Shown: positions 16,579 through 25,567 of the stretch, piece by piece
Position numbering within the stretch: position 1 is the first letter of the stretch
Layout of the letters: each line of letters opens with the position of its first letter
Assembly: GCF_003382275.1 (NCBI RefSeq)
Contig: NZ_QTJX01000003.1
Location: forward strand, 124,001-188,000
Source: Flagellimonas nanhaiensis
GTDB lineage: Bacteria > Bacteroidota > Bacteroidia > Flavobacteriales > Flavobacteriaceae
Reading direction: 5' to 3'
Length of the DNA stretch: 64,000 nucleotides
Position numbers and translations under genes: made by a program
Notes under the pieces: generated by a model
The model's input: the letters and a program-made list of their open reading frames with translations, nothing else
Databases searched by the model: none
What the model was told of the DNA's origin: nothing

Positions 16579-17736
16579 TTACTCCACCCAAGATTTAAAA
16601 TAATTCCCATCATCAATTTTAAGGGCATTTTCGGTTACCATCAAAGGTTTGAAGGTATCGATCATTACCGCCAGTTCTTCCGTGCCTTTTTTGCCGATAC
16701 TTCCTTCGTAGGTGCCTGGGTGCGGTCCGTGAGGAATTCCCGCAGGGTGCAAGGAAATATGTCCCGGGGCTATTCCCGTTCTGCTCATAAAATCGCCATC
16801 AACATAATAAAGTACTTCATCCGAGTCAATATTGGAATGGTTGTAGGGAGCCGGAATGGCCTTTGGATGATAGTCATATAACCTTGGACAGAACGAACAT
16901 ATCACATAGGAACTGGTTTCAAAGGTCTGGTGCACCGGAGGTGGCTGATGTACGCGACCAGTGATGGGTTCAAAGTTATGTATGGAAAAACCATAAGGGA
17001 AATTATAACCGTCCCATCCCACAACATCAAACGGATGGGTGGCATAGACCAATTGGTGCAACATCCCCTGTTTTTTTACCTTGATCAAAAATTCTCCTTT
17101 TTCATCATAAGTTTCCAAATCTTGGGGAAGCTTGTAATCCCGTTCACAGAATGGAGAATGCTCTAGCATTTGCCCAAACCAGTTTCGGTAACGCTTGGGA
17201 GTATAAATCGGGTCAAACGATTCTGCATACAAAATACGGTTGTTCTCAGTGTCAAAATCTATTTGATAGATCATCCCTCTTGGAATGATGAGGTAGTCCC
17301 CATACTCAAAAGGAATGTTTCCCAAAAAAGTCCGGAGGGTTCCAGAACCTTTATGGATGAAGAGCATCTCGTCTGCATCGGCATTTTTGTAAAAATACTC
17401 CGTTAGGGATTTTTTGGGAGCCGCAAGTCCAACATGTACATCACTGTTGACTAAAAGAGGCTCACGAGCATCCAAAAAATCGTTTTGTGGCTTTACATCA
17501 AAACCGATAAGTTTTCTGGAGGTGATGTTTTTTTCCACTGCTATTTTGGGACTCACATCCAAGGCCTTGCCAATTTCCTTTACCTGAGTTGGACGGTGTA
17601 CTTGGTAGAGTAGGGACGACATTCCATCAAAACCGATGGTGCCGAACAACTGCTCGTAATACAGACCGCCCTCGGGTTTTTCAAACTGGACGTGCCGTTT
17701 CTGCGGAATTTTTCCGAGTTTGTGATATATCGGCAT
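16579..17736 (-). CDS. hmgA: Homogentisate 1,2-dioxygenase
   Basis: A 385-residue cupin-fold iron dioxygenase that opens the homogentisate ring to maleylacetoacetate. Visible are the N-terminal GKIPQKRHVQF segment, the IPRGMIYQIDFD cupin strand, and the iron-site region HPAGIPHGPHPGTYEGS with its His and Glu ligands. It is shorter than the 430-440-residue classical enzyme, as in other Bacteroidota homologues. It is second in the operon, 14 nt after hppD. The substrate call is strongly supported by the flanking hppD and fahA. Confidence 0.93.
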   Translation of the reverse strand: MPIYHKLGKIPQKRHVQFEKPEGGLYYEQLFGTIGFDGMSSLLYQVHRPTQVKEIGKALDVSPKIAVEKNITSRKLIGFDVKPQNDFLDAREPLLVNSDVHVGLAAPKKSLTEYFYKNADADEMLFIHKGSGTLRTFLGNIPFEYGDYLIIPRGMIYQIDFDTENNRILYAESFDPIYTPKRYRNWFGQMLEHSPFCERDYKLPQDLETYDEKGEFLIKVKKQGMLHQLVYATHPFDVVGWDGYNFPYGFSIHNFEPITGRVHQPPPVHQTFETSSYVICSFCPRLYDYHPKAIPAPYNHSNIDSDEVLYYVDGDFMSRTGIAPGHISLHPAGIPHGPHPGTYEGSIGKKGTEELAVMIDTFKPLMVTENALKIDDGNYFKSWVE

Positions 17737-17750
17737 ACTGTTGTTTTTAG

Positions 17751-18887
17751 TTAGTGAAGTGTTCCACGTACCTCTTGTTCGCGCTCTATGGCTTCGAACA
17801 ATGCCTTAAAGTTACCTTTTCCGAATGATTTTGCGCCCTTTCTTTGAATGATTTCAAAGAACATGGTAGGTCTTGGTTCCACAGGTTTTGTAAAAATCTG
17901 AAGCAAGTACCCTTCATCATCACGGTCCACCAAAATTCCCAATTCACGAAGTGGGGCAATATCCTCATCAATTTTTCCCACTCTATCGGTTACCGCATCG
18001 TAATAGGTTTCGGGAACTCTGAGGAACTCCACACCTCTGCTCCTAAGATCGCGAACTGTAGTGATAATGTCATCGGTGGCCACGGCAATGTGTTGCACGC
18101 CTTCGCCTTCGTAAAAATCTAGATATTCCTCAACTTGGGATTTTTTCTTGCCCTCAGCCGGTTCGTTGATTGGGAACTTAATTCTTCCGTTTCCATTGCT
18201 CATTACCTTGCTCATCAAAGCGGTATACTCAGTGGAAATATCATCGTCATCAAAAGATAGTATGTTTTTGAACCCAAGTACATCCTCATAAAAGTTCACC
18301 CAGTGGTTCATTTTGTTCCAACCTACGTTGCCTACCATGTGGTCCACGAACATTAATCCGGTAGATGTAGGATTGTAGTCTGGGGTTTCCCATTTCTTGA
18401 ATCCTGGAAGGAAAGTTCCGTTATAATCTTTGCGCTCAACAAAGATGTGAACGGTCTCACCATAGGTGTAAATTCCAGAGCGTACCACTTTACCGGTACT
18501 GTCTTCTTCGGTTGTGGGTTCCATATAGGATTTGGCCCCGCGAGCCATTGCGGTCTCATACGCATAGGTGGCGTCATCTACCCAAAGTGCAACAACTTTT
18601 ACGCCATCACCATGTTGGTCAATGTGCTTGCCAATTTTGGTGCCGCTTTTTAGGGGCGAAGTAAGGACCAACCTAATTTTATCCTGAACAACCACATAGC
18701 TTTCCCTGTCCTTTAGTCCTGTTTCCAATCCGGCATAGGCCAAAGATTGAAATCCAAACGCAGTTTTGTAATAGTGAGCTGCCTGTTTTGAGTTGCCCAC
18801 ATAAAGTTCAACGTAATCTGTTCCGTTGATGGGCATGAAATCCTGTGCCTGGTTATCCTTTTGTTGTTCCAAAGTAGAAGTTTCCAT
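17751..18887 (-). CDS. hppD: 4-hydroxyphenylpyruvate dioxygenase
   Basis: A 378-residue two-domain vicinal-oxygen-chelate enzyme that converts 4-hydroxyphenylpyruvate to homogentisate. The iron ligands of the C-terminal domain are visible: His in MFVDHMVGNVG (about 183), His in GVQHIAVATDDI (about 265) and Glu in MFFEIIQRKG (about 345). Length and motif spacing are typical. It is the first gene of the tyrosine degradation operon, and its upstream gap to the divergent MarR gene contains a promoter match overlapped by a perfect palindrome, indicating repression. Confidence 0.97.
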   Translation of the reverse strand: METSTLEQQKDNQAQDFMPINGTDYVELYVGNSKQAAHYYKTAFGFQSLAYAGLETGLKDRESYVVVQDKIRLVLTSPLKSGTKIGKHIDQHGDGVKVVALWVDDATYAYETAMARGAKSYMEPTTEEDSTGKVVRSGIYTYGETVHIFVERKDYNGTFLPGFKKWETPDYNPTSTGLMFVDHMVGNVGWNKMNHWVNFYEDVLGFKNILSFDDDDISTEYTALMSKVMSNGNGRIKFPINEPAEGKKKSQVEEYLDFYEGEGVQHIAVATDDIITTVRDLRSRGVEFLRVPETYYDAVTDRVGKIDEDIAPLRELGILVDRDDEGYLLQIFTKPVEPRPTMFFEIIQRKGAKSFGKGNFKALFEAIEREQEVRGTLH

Positions 18888-18916
18888 GTCGCTGTATGTT
18901 TTTGAAATTCAATATA

Positions 18917-18938
18917 TTTTGTTGTTAATGCAACAAAA
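18917..18938. promoter_or_regulatory. Palindromic candidate operator upstream of hppD
   Basis: TTTTGTTG (18917-18924), six bases, then CAACAAAA (18931-18938): a perfect 8-bp dyad of the size bound by MarR dimers. It lies between the divergent hppD and marR genes and overlaps the predicted hppD -7 box and start point, a position that would block transcription. Confidence 0.6.
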
Positions 18939-18961
18939 ATAATTATTTTTGAATAACAAAA
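18934..18961 (-). promoter_or_regulatory. Candidate hppD promoter
   Basis: On the minus strand TTTTG (18957-18961), a 15-nt gap, then TATTTTTG (18934-18941), an exact TAnnTTTG match. The gap is slightly short for the class. The -7 box shares bases with the palindromic operator. Confidence 0.5.
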
Positions 18962-19044
18962 CGCCTTCGAAATAAAAAAATAGCGTTAAAATTGAAAGTC
19001 ATTCACTGTCAGGTATAAGGTTGTTTAACTAAATTTAGTGATCG

Positions 19045-19509
19045 ATGTTGAACCAAATTGATGAAATACAGGGGATAGGACTTCATTTGGATCTTGTGCT
19101 TCGCAAAATCCAAGATGCTTACTTGAGAAAGTTTGAGGAGCTTGAGGTTGATATGACCATTGAACAGTGGGTGATTTTACACCGCATATACGAGCTGGGA
19201 GATAAAGCAAGCCAACGAGATATTGTCCGCAGCAATTTCCGGAACAGGGCAACTACTTCAAGGGTAATTGGTAGACTGGAAAACAAGGATTGGATCAATA
19301 AAACCCGTTTTGACGGTGATCAAAAACGATTCAAACTGGAATTGACCCAAAAAGGGAGAAGCGTCATTGAGCTGGTATTGCCCCATGCGGTAAAACTTCG
19401 GAAACTGGCCATTAAAGATTTGAATGTCCTCGAGTTTGAAACCTTTCTTAAGGTTTTAGAACAAATCGGGGACAATTATGTTGGTTTTGGTTCCAATGAC
19501 GAGGAATAA
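19045..19509 (+). CDS. MarR family transcriptional regulator
   Basis: A 154-residue MarR-type winged-helix protein. The N-terminal dimer helix is followed by a helix-turn-helix (DKASQRDIVRSNFRNRATTSRVIGRLENKDW) and the wing (DGDQKRFKLELTQKG, residues about 92-106), then C-terminal dimer helices. It is transcribed away from hppD, with a palindrome matching MarR-operator geometry between them. The likely role is a repressor of the tyrosine degradation operon that responds to homogentisate or another aromatic acid; the ligand is inferred. A hairpin terminator follows directly. Confidence 0.9.
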   Translation: MLNQIDEIQGIGLHLDLVLRKIQDAYLRKFEELEVDMTIEQWVILHRIYELGDKASQRDIVRSNFRNRATTSRVIGRLENKDWINKTRFDGDQKRFKLELTQKGRSVIELVLPHAVKLRKLAIKDLNVLEFETFLKVLEQIGDNYVGFGSNDEE

Positions 19510-19541
19510 AAAACGCACCCCAAGGTCTGAAGTGCGTTTTT
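19508..19541. terminator. Bidirectional intrinsic terminator
   Basis: ACGCAC and GTGCGT form the stem, flanked by six A on the left and five T on the right. It separates the convergent MarR gene and ribonucleotide reductase gene. Confidence 0.8.
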
Positions 19542-19561
19542 GAATAAATCTCATCTTTGGA

Positions 19562-22108
19562 TTATCCACATTTGGAAGAACCACAATCCTTGCAGGTAAG
19601 ACATCCTTCTTGATAGATTAAATTTCCTGAACTACAATTATCACATTTTTGACCTTTGGCCAAAGTGCCATCAGCAACATATCGTTTAAGTGCTCTAGCT
19701 ACCCCATTTTTCCAGGTATTGATGGATTCACTATCCAATTGTAAGCTATTGATAACGTCAACCACATTTTCAATGGGCATACCATGGCGTAGGGTGCCCG
19801 AAATCAATTTGGCATAGTTCCAATATTCTGGGTCAAATTTATGGGAGAGTCCCTCGATGGTAGTCTTGTAACCTCTTTTGTTTTTAAACTGAAAATCATA
19901 TCGGGAAACTCCTTCTTCGTCCCTGTTCTTGATAATCATACCTTCGGTTACCCATCTAGGTAGCAAGATACCATCTTCGTCATCCGCCAATCCGGTAAAG
20001 ATTTCATAAGGTTTGTCATCTATCAGGCCTATGAAGGCAATCCATTTTTCTTTATTGTTTTGGAATCGTACCACATCGGCCTGTAAAACTTGGGGCCGTT
20101 TGGTAGGGAAGGGGTTCAATTTCCCCTCTTCTTTTTTGTCGTCAGCGGATATTAACACCCCGGAACGAGATCCATCGCGGTAAACTGTTACTCCTTTGCA
20201 GCCAGACTTCCAGGCTTCGAGATAGAGTTTCCCGACCAATTCTTTGGATGCATCATTGGGCAGGTTTATGGTGACACTGATACTATGGTCAACCCATTTT
20301 TGTACCGCCCCTTGTAAGTGTACTTTACTCAACCAATCCACATCATTGGAAGTGGCCCGGTAGTATGGAGATTTTTTGATGAGGTCGTCCAATTCCTCTT
20401 GAGAATAGTCTTTATCGGTGGCTATTCCTTGAACTTCCATCCATTGCTTGAATCTATGGTGGAAAACAATATACTCTTCCCAAGAATCCCCAACTTCGTC
20501 CACAAAATCTACTTTGGCAGCTCTGTCATTGGGATTCACTTTTCTACGTCTTTTGTAAACAGGTAAGAAGACAGGTTCAATTCCGGAAGTGGTTTGCGTC
20601 ATCAAGCTGGTGGTTCCCGTAGGGGCAATGGTCAACAAAGCGATATTGCGTCGCCCATGCTCCAGCATCTCGTAATAAAGTTTTTCATCTGCTTTTCGCA
20701 ATCTTTGGATAAAAGGATTGTCTTTCTCCAACTCTGCATCATAAATTCCAAAAGCTCCACGTTCCTTGGCTGTCTCTACTGAAGCTCTATAAGCTTCCAA
20801 GGCAATGGTTTTGTGGACTTCCACAGAAAACTCGTTGGCAATTTCGGAGCCATAGCGCAATCCGAGCGCGGCGAGCATGTCGCCTTCAGCGGTGATTCCA
20901 ATTCCCGTACGCCTTCCCTCATGTGCTTTATGGCGAATTTTGTTCCAGAGACTAAGTTCTACAGCTTTTGTTTCCTCCAGTTCAGGGTCGCTATTGATTT
21001 TGTCCAGAATGGCATCAATTTTTTCCAGTTCCAAATCAATAATGTCGTCCATGATTCGCTGAGCAAAGGCTACGTGCTTTTTGAAAAGTTCAAAATTGAA
21101 GGTAGCCTCCTTGGTGAAAGGTTGCTCAACATAGGAGAAAAGATTGATGGCCAACAATCTGCAAGAATCGTACGGACACAACGGAATTTCACCACAAGGA
21201 TTGGTGGAAACGGTCCGGTATCCGAAATCCGCGTAGCAATCTGGAATAGATTCACGGGAAATGGTATCCCAAAAGAGAATTCCCGGCTCAGCGGATTGCC
21301 AAGCGTTGTTCACGATCTTGTCCCAAAGTGGTTTGGCTTCTATGGATTTGCTCACCTTAGGTTTTTCACTGAAAACCGGAAATTTTTGAACATAAGCCCC
21401 TTCACTCTCAACGGCTTGCATAAAACCATCATCAATACGAACCGAAATGTTTGCCCCGGTCACCTTCCCTTGTTCTGTCTTTGCATCAATAAAATCCTCG
21501 GCATCTGGATGATTGATGGAAGCTGAGAGCATCAAAGCTCCCCTACGTCCGTCCTGTGCTACTTCCCGGGTAGAGTTGGAGTAGCGTTCCATGAAAGGTA
21601 CAAGGCCGGTCGATGTCAGCGCCGAGTTTTTAACGGGAGATCCCTTGGGTCGGATATGGGACAGGTCGTGTCCTACACCTCCACGTCTTTTCATGAGCTG
21701 TACTTGTTCCTGGTCAATTTTCATGATGGCGCCGTACGAATCGGATTTACCTTCTGTACCAATTACAAAACAGTTGGATAGTGACGCAATTTGGAATGGA
21801 TTCCCAATACCGGCCATGGGACTTCCTTGAGGAACGATGTACCTGAAGTTTTTAATAAGGTCAAAAACCTCCTTCTTGGTCAATGGATTGGGGTATTTTT
21901 TCTCGATTCTGGAGATTTCCTCCGCGATGCGGTTGTGCATATCATCTGGAGTTTTCTCATAAATATTGCCCTCGGAATCTTTTAAGGCATATTTGTTGAC
22001 CCAGACCATGGCGGCCAGATCATCTCCATTAAAATAGTCCAGGGAAGCTTTAAAAGCTTCATCTTGGGAATAGGTTTTTTTGTGGGAACGGACCTTGGTG
22101 TTTTGCAT
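19562..22108 (-). CDS. nrdJ: Adenosylcobalamin-dependent (class II) ribonucleotide reductase
   Basis: An 848-residue class II reductase that makes deoxyribonucleotides using a B12-derived radical. The start is placed at the ATG giving MQNTKVRSHKKTYSQDEAF; the frame extends 44 codons upstream but that part is not reductase-like. Features are the first active-site cysteine in SLSNCFVIG, the catalytic STNPCGEIPL loop (Asn, Cys, Glu), the thiol-relay/finger-loop region TGTTSLMTQTTSGIEP, a TSCPD domain (LRHGMPIENVVDVI) and a Cys-rich C-terminal tail (CDNC, CLTCKDC) that can bind zinc or reduce the active site. No small subunit gene is nearby, as expected for class II. No cobalamin riboswitch is apparent in the 270-nt upstream gap. 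Confidence 0.93.
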   Translation of the reverse strand: MQNTKVRSHKKTYSQDEAFKASLDYFNGDDLAAMVWVNKYALKDSEGNIYEKTPDDMHNRIAEEISRIEKKYPNPLTKKEVFDLIKNFRYIVPQGSPMAGIGNPFQIASLSNCFVIGTEGKSDSYGAIMKIDQEQVQLMKRRGGVGHDLSHIRPKGSPVKNSALTSTGLVPFMERYSNSTREVAQDGRRGALMLSASINHPDAEDFIDAKTEQGKVTGANISVRIDDGFMQAVESEGAYVQKFPVFSEKPKVSKSIEAKPLWDKIVNNAWQSAEPGILFWDTISRESIPDCYADFGYRTVSTNPCGEIPLCPYDSCRLLAINLFSYVEQPFTKEATFNFELFKKHVAFAQRIMDDIIDLELEKIDAILDKINSDPELEETKAVELSLWNKIRHKAHEGRRTGIGITAEGDMLAALGLRYGSEIANEFSVEVHKTIALEAYRASVETAKERGAFGIYDAELEKDNPFIQRLRKADEKLYYEMLEHGRRNIALLTIAPTGTTSLMTQTTSGIEPVFLPVYKRRRKVNPNDRAAKVDFVDEVGDSWEEYIVFHHRFKQWMEVQGIATDKDYSQEELDDLIKKSPYYRATSNDVDWLSKVHLQGAVQKWVDHSISVTINLPNDASKELVGKLYLEAWKSGCKGVTVYRDGSRSGVLISADDKKEEGKLNPFPTKRPQVLQADVVRFQNNKEKWIAFIGLIDDKPYEIFTGLADDEDGILLPRWVTEGMIIKNRDEEGVSRYDFQFKNKRGYKTTIEGLSHKFDPEYWNYAKLISGTLRHGMPIENVVDVINSLQLDSESINTWKNGVARALKRYVADGTLAKGQKCDNCSSGNLIYQEGCLTCKDCGSSKCG

Positions 22109-22378
22109 TGATAAAAAGTTTTTTTGGTTTACTTGTAGACGTAAGGGCAGGATAAAGGTAGGTACAAATGAGAAATATGGAACATGATAAAAATCAGGAA
22201 GTTTACACAAAATAGGGGTTAAACCACTGTTTTTAAGCAATTTAAAAATTTATAAACAGCAAAATGTTGACAAAAAATGCAAGTTTCTGTTTTTTCTTCC
22301 CTGTGTTGATTTTGCTGAGATTCAAACAGGACAAAGTAGTTTAGGACAATAAATTTTTCCCGACTTTTTTTAGATGCC

Positions 22379-25213
22379 TCAATGAGCTTCCAACCAATTT
22401 TCCCCTATTCCTACCTCTACATCCAAAGGCACTGCCAGCTTATAAGCATTTTCCATTTCGGTCTTGATGAGTTCTTTCATGGCCTCCAATTCCGGTTTGT
22501 AGCAGTCGAACACCAATTCATCATGTACCTGTAGCAACATTTTGGTTTTGTATCCTCCTTCTGAAAGTTTTTGATGGATGTTGATCATGGCAATTTTAAT
22601 GATATCAGCTGCACTTCCTTGTATGGGAGCATTAACAGCATTTCGTTCTGCCGCTCCGCGAACCACCTGGTTACCGGCATTGATATCCTTTAAGTACCTT
22701 CTTCTTCCCAGAACAGTCTGTACATACCCATTGTCTCGGGCAAAATCTATCTGCTCACTAATGTAATTGCGTAATTTGGGATAGGTTTTGTAATAGGTTT
22801 CAATGAGTTCCTTGGCCTCGGTCCGACTTAAATCCGTTTGGTTGCTCAATCCAAAGGCAGATACTCCATAAATAATTCCAAAATTCACAGTCTTGGCGTT
22901 GCCACGTTGTTCCCGTGTTACTTCTTCAATGGGAACATTGAATACTTTGGAGGCTGTGGAGGCGTGAATGTCCTCTCCATTCTTAAAAGCGTTGATCATG
23001 GTATCCTCTTCACTCAATGCTGCGATGATGCGCAGTTCAATTTGAGAATAATCCGCTGCCAAAAGCACGTGGTCGTCATCTCGAGGGATGAATGCCTTTC
23101 TTACCTGCCGCCCTCTTTCTGTTCGGATAGGAATGTTCTGGAGGTTTGGATTGTTACTGCTTAAGCGGCCTGTTGCCGCTACGGTCTGCATATAATCGGT
23201 ATGAACTCGACCACTATGTTGCTGCACCTCATTGGGAAGAGCATCCACGTAGGTGCTTTTGAGTTTGGCAAGCCCACGATAGTCCAGCACATTTTGAATG
23301 ATTCCATGGTCCTTGGCCAAATAGGAAAGCACATCTTCAGAAGTAGAATATTGTCCCGTTTTGGTTTTTTTGGGTTTGTCCACCAACTTCATTTTACCAA
23401 AAAGAATTTCTCCCAATTGTTTTGGCGAAGCAATATTGAATTGTTCCCCGGCTTGCTCGTAAATTTTGGCCTCCAGATTTTTGATGTCCTCATCCAGTTC
23501 CGTGGACAGCGCATTCAAGAAATCTTCATCCAAATTAATGCCCTCGCTTTCCATATCGGCCAAAACACGTAACAAGGGAACCTCGATTTCCTTAAAAAGT
23601 TTATCAGTTTGTGCTTCCTTTAGTTCGGGTCTAAAATGTTGTGCCAATTGAAAGGTGATATCGGAATCTTCCACAGCATACTCGGTTTGCTTATCCAAAG
23701 GTACCTGGCGCATGCTTAACTGATTCTTGCCTTTTTTACCAATGAGTTCTGTAATAGAAACGGGGGTATAGTTCAGATAGGTCTCCGCAAGTACGTCCAT
23801 GTTGTGGCGCATATCCGGATTGATGAGGTAATGGGCCAGCATGGTGTCAAAAAGTTGTCCTTTGACCTCCACGCCATAGTTCTGCATTACCTTGATGTCA
23901 TATTTTAGGTTTTGCCCAACCTTCTCAATGGCTTCCGATTCAAAAAATGGCCTTAATTTTTCAATCAGTGGCATGGCATCGTTTTTCCCTTCGGGAAATG
24001 GTACGTAAAATCCTTTACCGACATCCCAGCTAAAGGCAATACCAACCAACTCTGCTTCGAGCGGGTTGATGGAGGTGGTTTCCGTATCAAAACAAACTGA
24101 GGTCTGTGCCATGAGTTTTTCCAGGAAAAGCTCCATGGCCAAACCATCCTGCACCATTTGATAAAAATGAGGGACATCATTGACCGTCTTTCTGCCGTGG
24201 GTGTCTTTAATCGTTGCTGGTGCTTCGGTTGGGTCACCACCAAATAGGGTAAATTGTCCGCTTCCGGCCACCTTGGGTTCCTGTTTGGGTGTCTCTACCT
24301 TTGCAGAAGTAGTTTCGGTCTGGGGTTCCTCTGAAAATATTTTTACAAACTGCTCTTTGAGTCGACGGAATTCCAGTTCATCAAAAATCTCTTGCACTTT
24401 TTGCGCATCAGGAGGGCACATTTCATAATCCTCAGCTTGAAAGGTAACATCGCAATCAATCTTGATTTCTGCCAGTTTTCTGGACAACCTTCCCAGCTCA
24501 GCATTTTGCTCCACCTTCTCTTTCATTTTTCCTTTCAGCTTGTCCGTATTGCTCAACAGACCTTCTAGGGAATCGAATTCTTCCAGGAATTTTTTGGCGG
24601 TCTTGTCCCCAACACCGGGAAGACCGGGTATATTGTCGCTGGCATCGCCCATCATTCCCAAATAGTCTATGACCTGTTCGGGGCGTTGCACCCCAAAGCG
24701 TTTTTGTACTTCTGGAATTCCCCAGATTTCAATGCCATTTCCCATTCGAGCGGGGCGGTACATAAAGATGTTTTCGCTCACCAACTGACCAAAATCCTTA
24801 TCCGGAGTCACCATAAAGACCTTGTAGTCTTCTTTTTCGGCCTGTTTGGCTAAGGTTCCGATAAGATCATCAGCTTCATATCCTGCCAGTTCCACTACAG
24901 GAATTTTCATGGCTTTTAAGATATCTTGAATGTAAGGAACGGCTATGCGAATGGCGTCCGGAGTCTCATCTCTATTGGCCTTGTAATCTTCAAAAAGCTC
25001 TGTGCGTTCCACACTACCACCCTTATCAAAGGCTACAGCCAAATGGTCTGGTTTTTCACGTTTGATTACATCAAATAAGGAATTCACAAACCCCATAATG
25101 GCAGAAGTGTCCATGCCTTTGGAGTTGATTCTTGGATTTTTGATCAAAGCATAGTAACCACGAAAAATCAGCGCGTAGGCATCTAGCAGGAAAAGTCTTT
25201 TTTGGTCGGACAT
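22379..25213 (-). CDS. polA: DNA polymerase I
   Basis: A 944-residue family A polymerase with all three domains. The 5'-nuclease (1-290) begins LFLLDAYALIFRGYYAL and has GYEADDLIGTLA. The 3'-5' proofreading domain (about 350-540) keeps its acidic residues: CFDTETTSINPLE, GQNLKYDIKVM and the AVEDSDITF tyrosine/aspartate-type motif, so it should be active, unlike in some bacteria. The polymerase domain has AADYSQIELRI, the O-helix EQRGNAKTVNFGIIYG and QVHDELVFDC. It works in repair and Okazaki fragment processing. It lies upstream of the reductase gene on the same strand with a 270-nt AT-rich gap between them in which I see no other gene. Confidence 0.98.
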   Translation of the reverse strand: MSDQKRLFLLDAYALIFRGYYALIKNPRINSKGMDTSAIMGFVNSLFDVIKREKPDHLAVAFDKGGSVERTELFEDYKANRDETPDAIRIAVPYIQDILKAMKIPVVELAGYEADDLIGTLAKQAEKEDYKVFMVTPDKDFGQLVSENIFMYRPARMGNGIEIWGIPEVQKRFGVQRPEQVIDYLGMMGDASDNIPGLPGVGDKTAKKFLEEFDSLEGLLSNTDKLKGKMKEKVEQNAELGRLSRKLAEIKIDCDVTFQAEDYEMCPPDAQKVQEIFDELEFRRLKEQFVKIFSEEPQTETTSAKVETPKQEPKVAGSGQFTLFGGDPTEAPATIKDTHGRKTVNDVPHFYQMVQDGLAMELFLEKLMAQTSVCFDTETTSINPLEAELVGIAFSWDVGKGFYVPFPEGKNDAMPLIEKLRPFFESEAIEKVGQNLKYDIKVMQNYGVEVKGQLFDTMLAHYLINPDMRHNMDVLAETYLNYTPVSITELIGKKGKNQLSMRQVPLDKQTEYAVEDSDITFQLAQHFRPELKEAQTDKLFKEIEVPLLRVLADMESEGINLDEDFLNALSTELDEDIKNLEAKIYEQAGEQFNIASPKQLGEILFGKMKLVDKPKKTKTGQYSTSEDVLSYLAKDHGIIQNVLDYRGLAKLKSTYVDALPNEVQQHSGRVHTDYMQTVAATGRLSSNNPNLQNIPIRTERGRQVRKAFIPRDDDHVLLAADYSQIELRIIAALSEEDTMINAFKNGEDIHASTASKVFNVPIEEVTREQRGNAKTVNFGIIYGVSAFGLSNQTDLSRTEAKELIETYYKTYPKLRNYISEQIDFARDNGYVQTVLGRRRYLKDINAGNQVVRGAAERNAVNAPIQGSAADIIKIAMINIHQKLSEGGYKTKMLLQVHDELVFDCYKPELEAMKELIKTEMENAYKLAVPLDVEVGIGENWLEAH

Positions 25214-25314
25214 AGTTTTTAGTTGTCAATTAACAATTTGCATTAAGCAATGGACAGACTTTAAAATTACGATTTTAATAATCGTTTTTTTTGTATTGTT
25301 TTTTTAATTCAGTT

Positions 25315-25518
25315 CTATAGTTTGGATCCACACCATGGACAAAAGTTGATTTCTATTCCAGAAGTTCCACCATCATGAATAATTATTGAAAAATAGCTCG
25401 ATTCTATGTTATGGTCAATCAAAGTATCGGGACAGTCATATTTGTCTACGTGTAAATCACAGTTAAATGATGTATTCGTCTTCATCATTTCGCAGCAGTA
25501 TGATTTCTTTTTTGACAT
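25315..25518 (-). CDS. Small cysteine-rich protein (DUF6980-like)
   Basis: A 67-residue protein with cysteines at 8, 9, 20, 29, 60 and 63. The pattern C-C near the start, a D-C-P-D turn, an IIIHDGG segment and a final CPWCGSKL look like the DUF6980 family of small probable zinc proteins. It has no signal peptide or membrane helix, so it is likely cytoplasmic. It stands alone between polA and the penicillin-acylase gene, both on the same strand. The strongly conserved-looking IHDGG and CPWCG motifs argue that it is a genuine gene despite its size. Function unknown. Confidence 0.75.
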   Translation of the reverse strand: MSKKKSYCCEMMKTNTSFNCDLHVDKYDCPDTLIDHNIESSYFSIIIHDGGTSGIEINFCPWCGSKL

Positions 25519-25567
25519 CGTCTATTTGAACTTTAATTAAGGGTTATAACTTGAGATGCCCATCCAC

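Noticed and set aside
20813..21526. 237-residue plus-strand open frame inside the ribonucleotide reductase gene
   Set aside because: Antisense to conserved reductase motifs, no domain or signal recognisable.
22109..22378. Cobalamin riboswitch upstream of the class II reductase
   Set aside because: Only a short CCACTG-like string is present; the long conserved B12 box and the expected stems are not visible.
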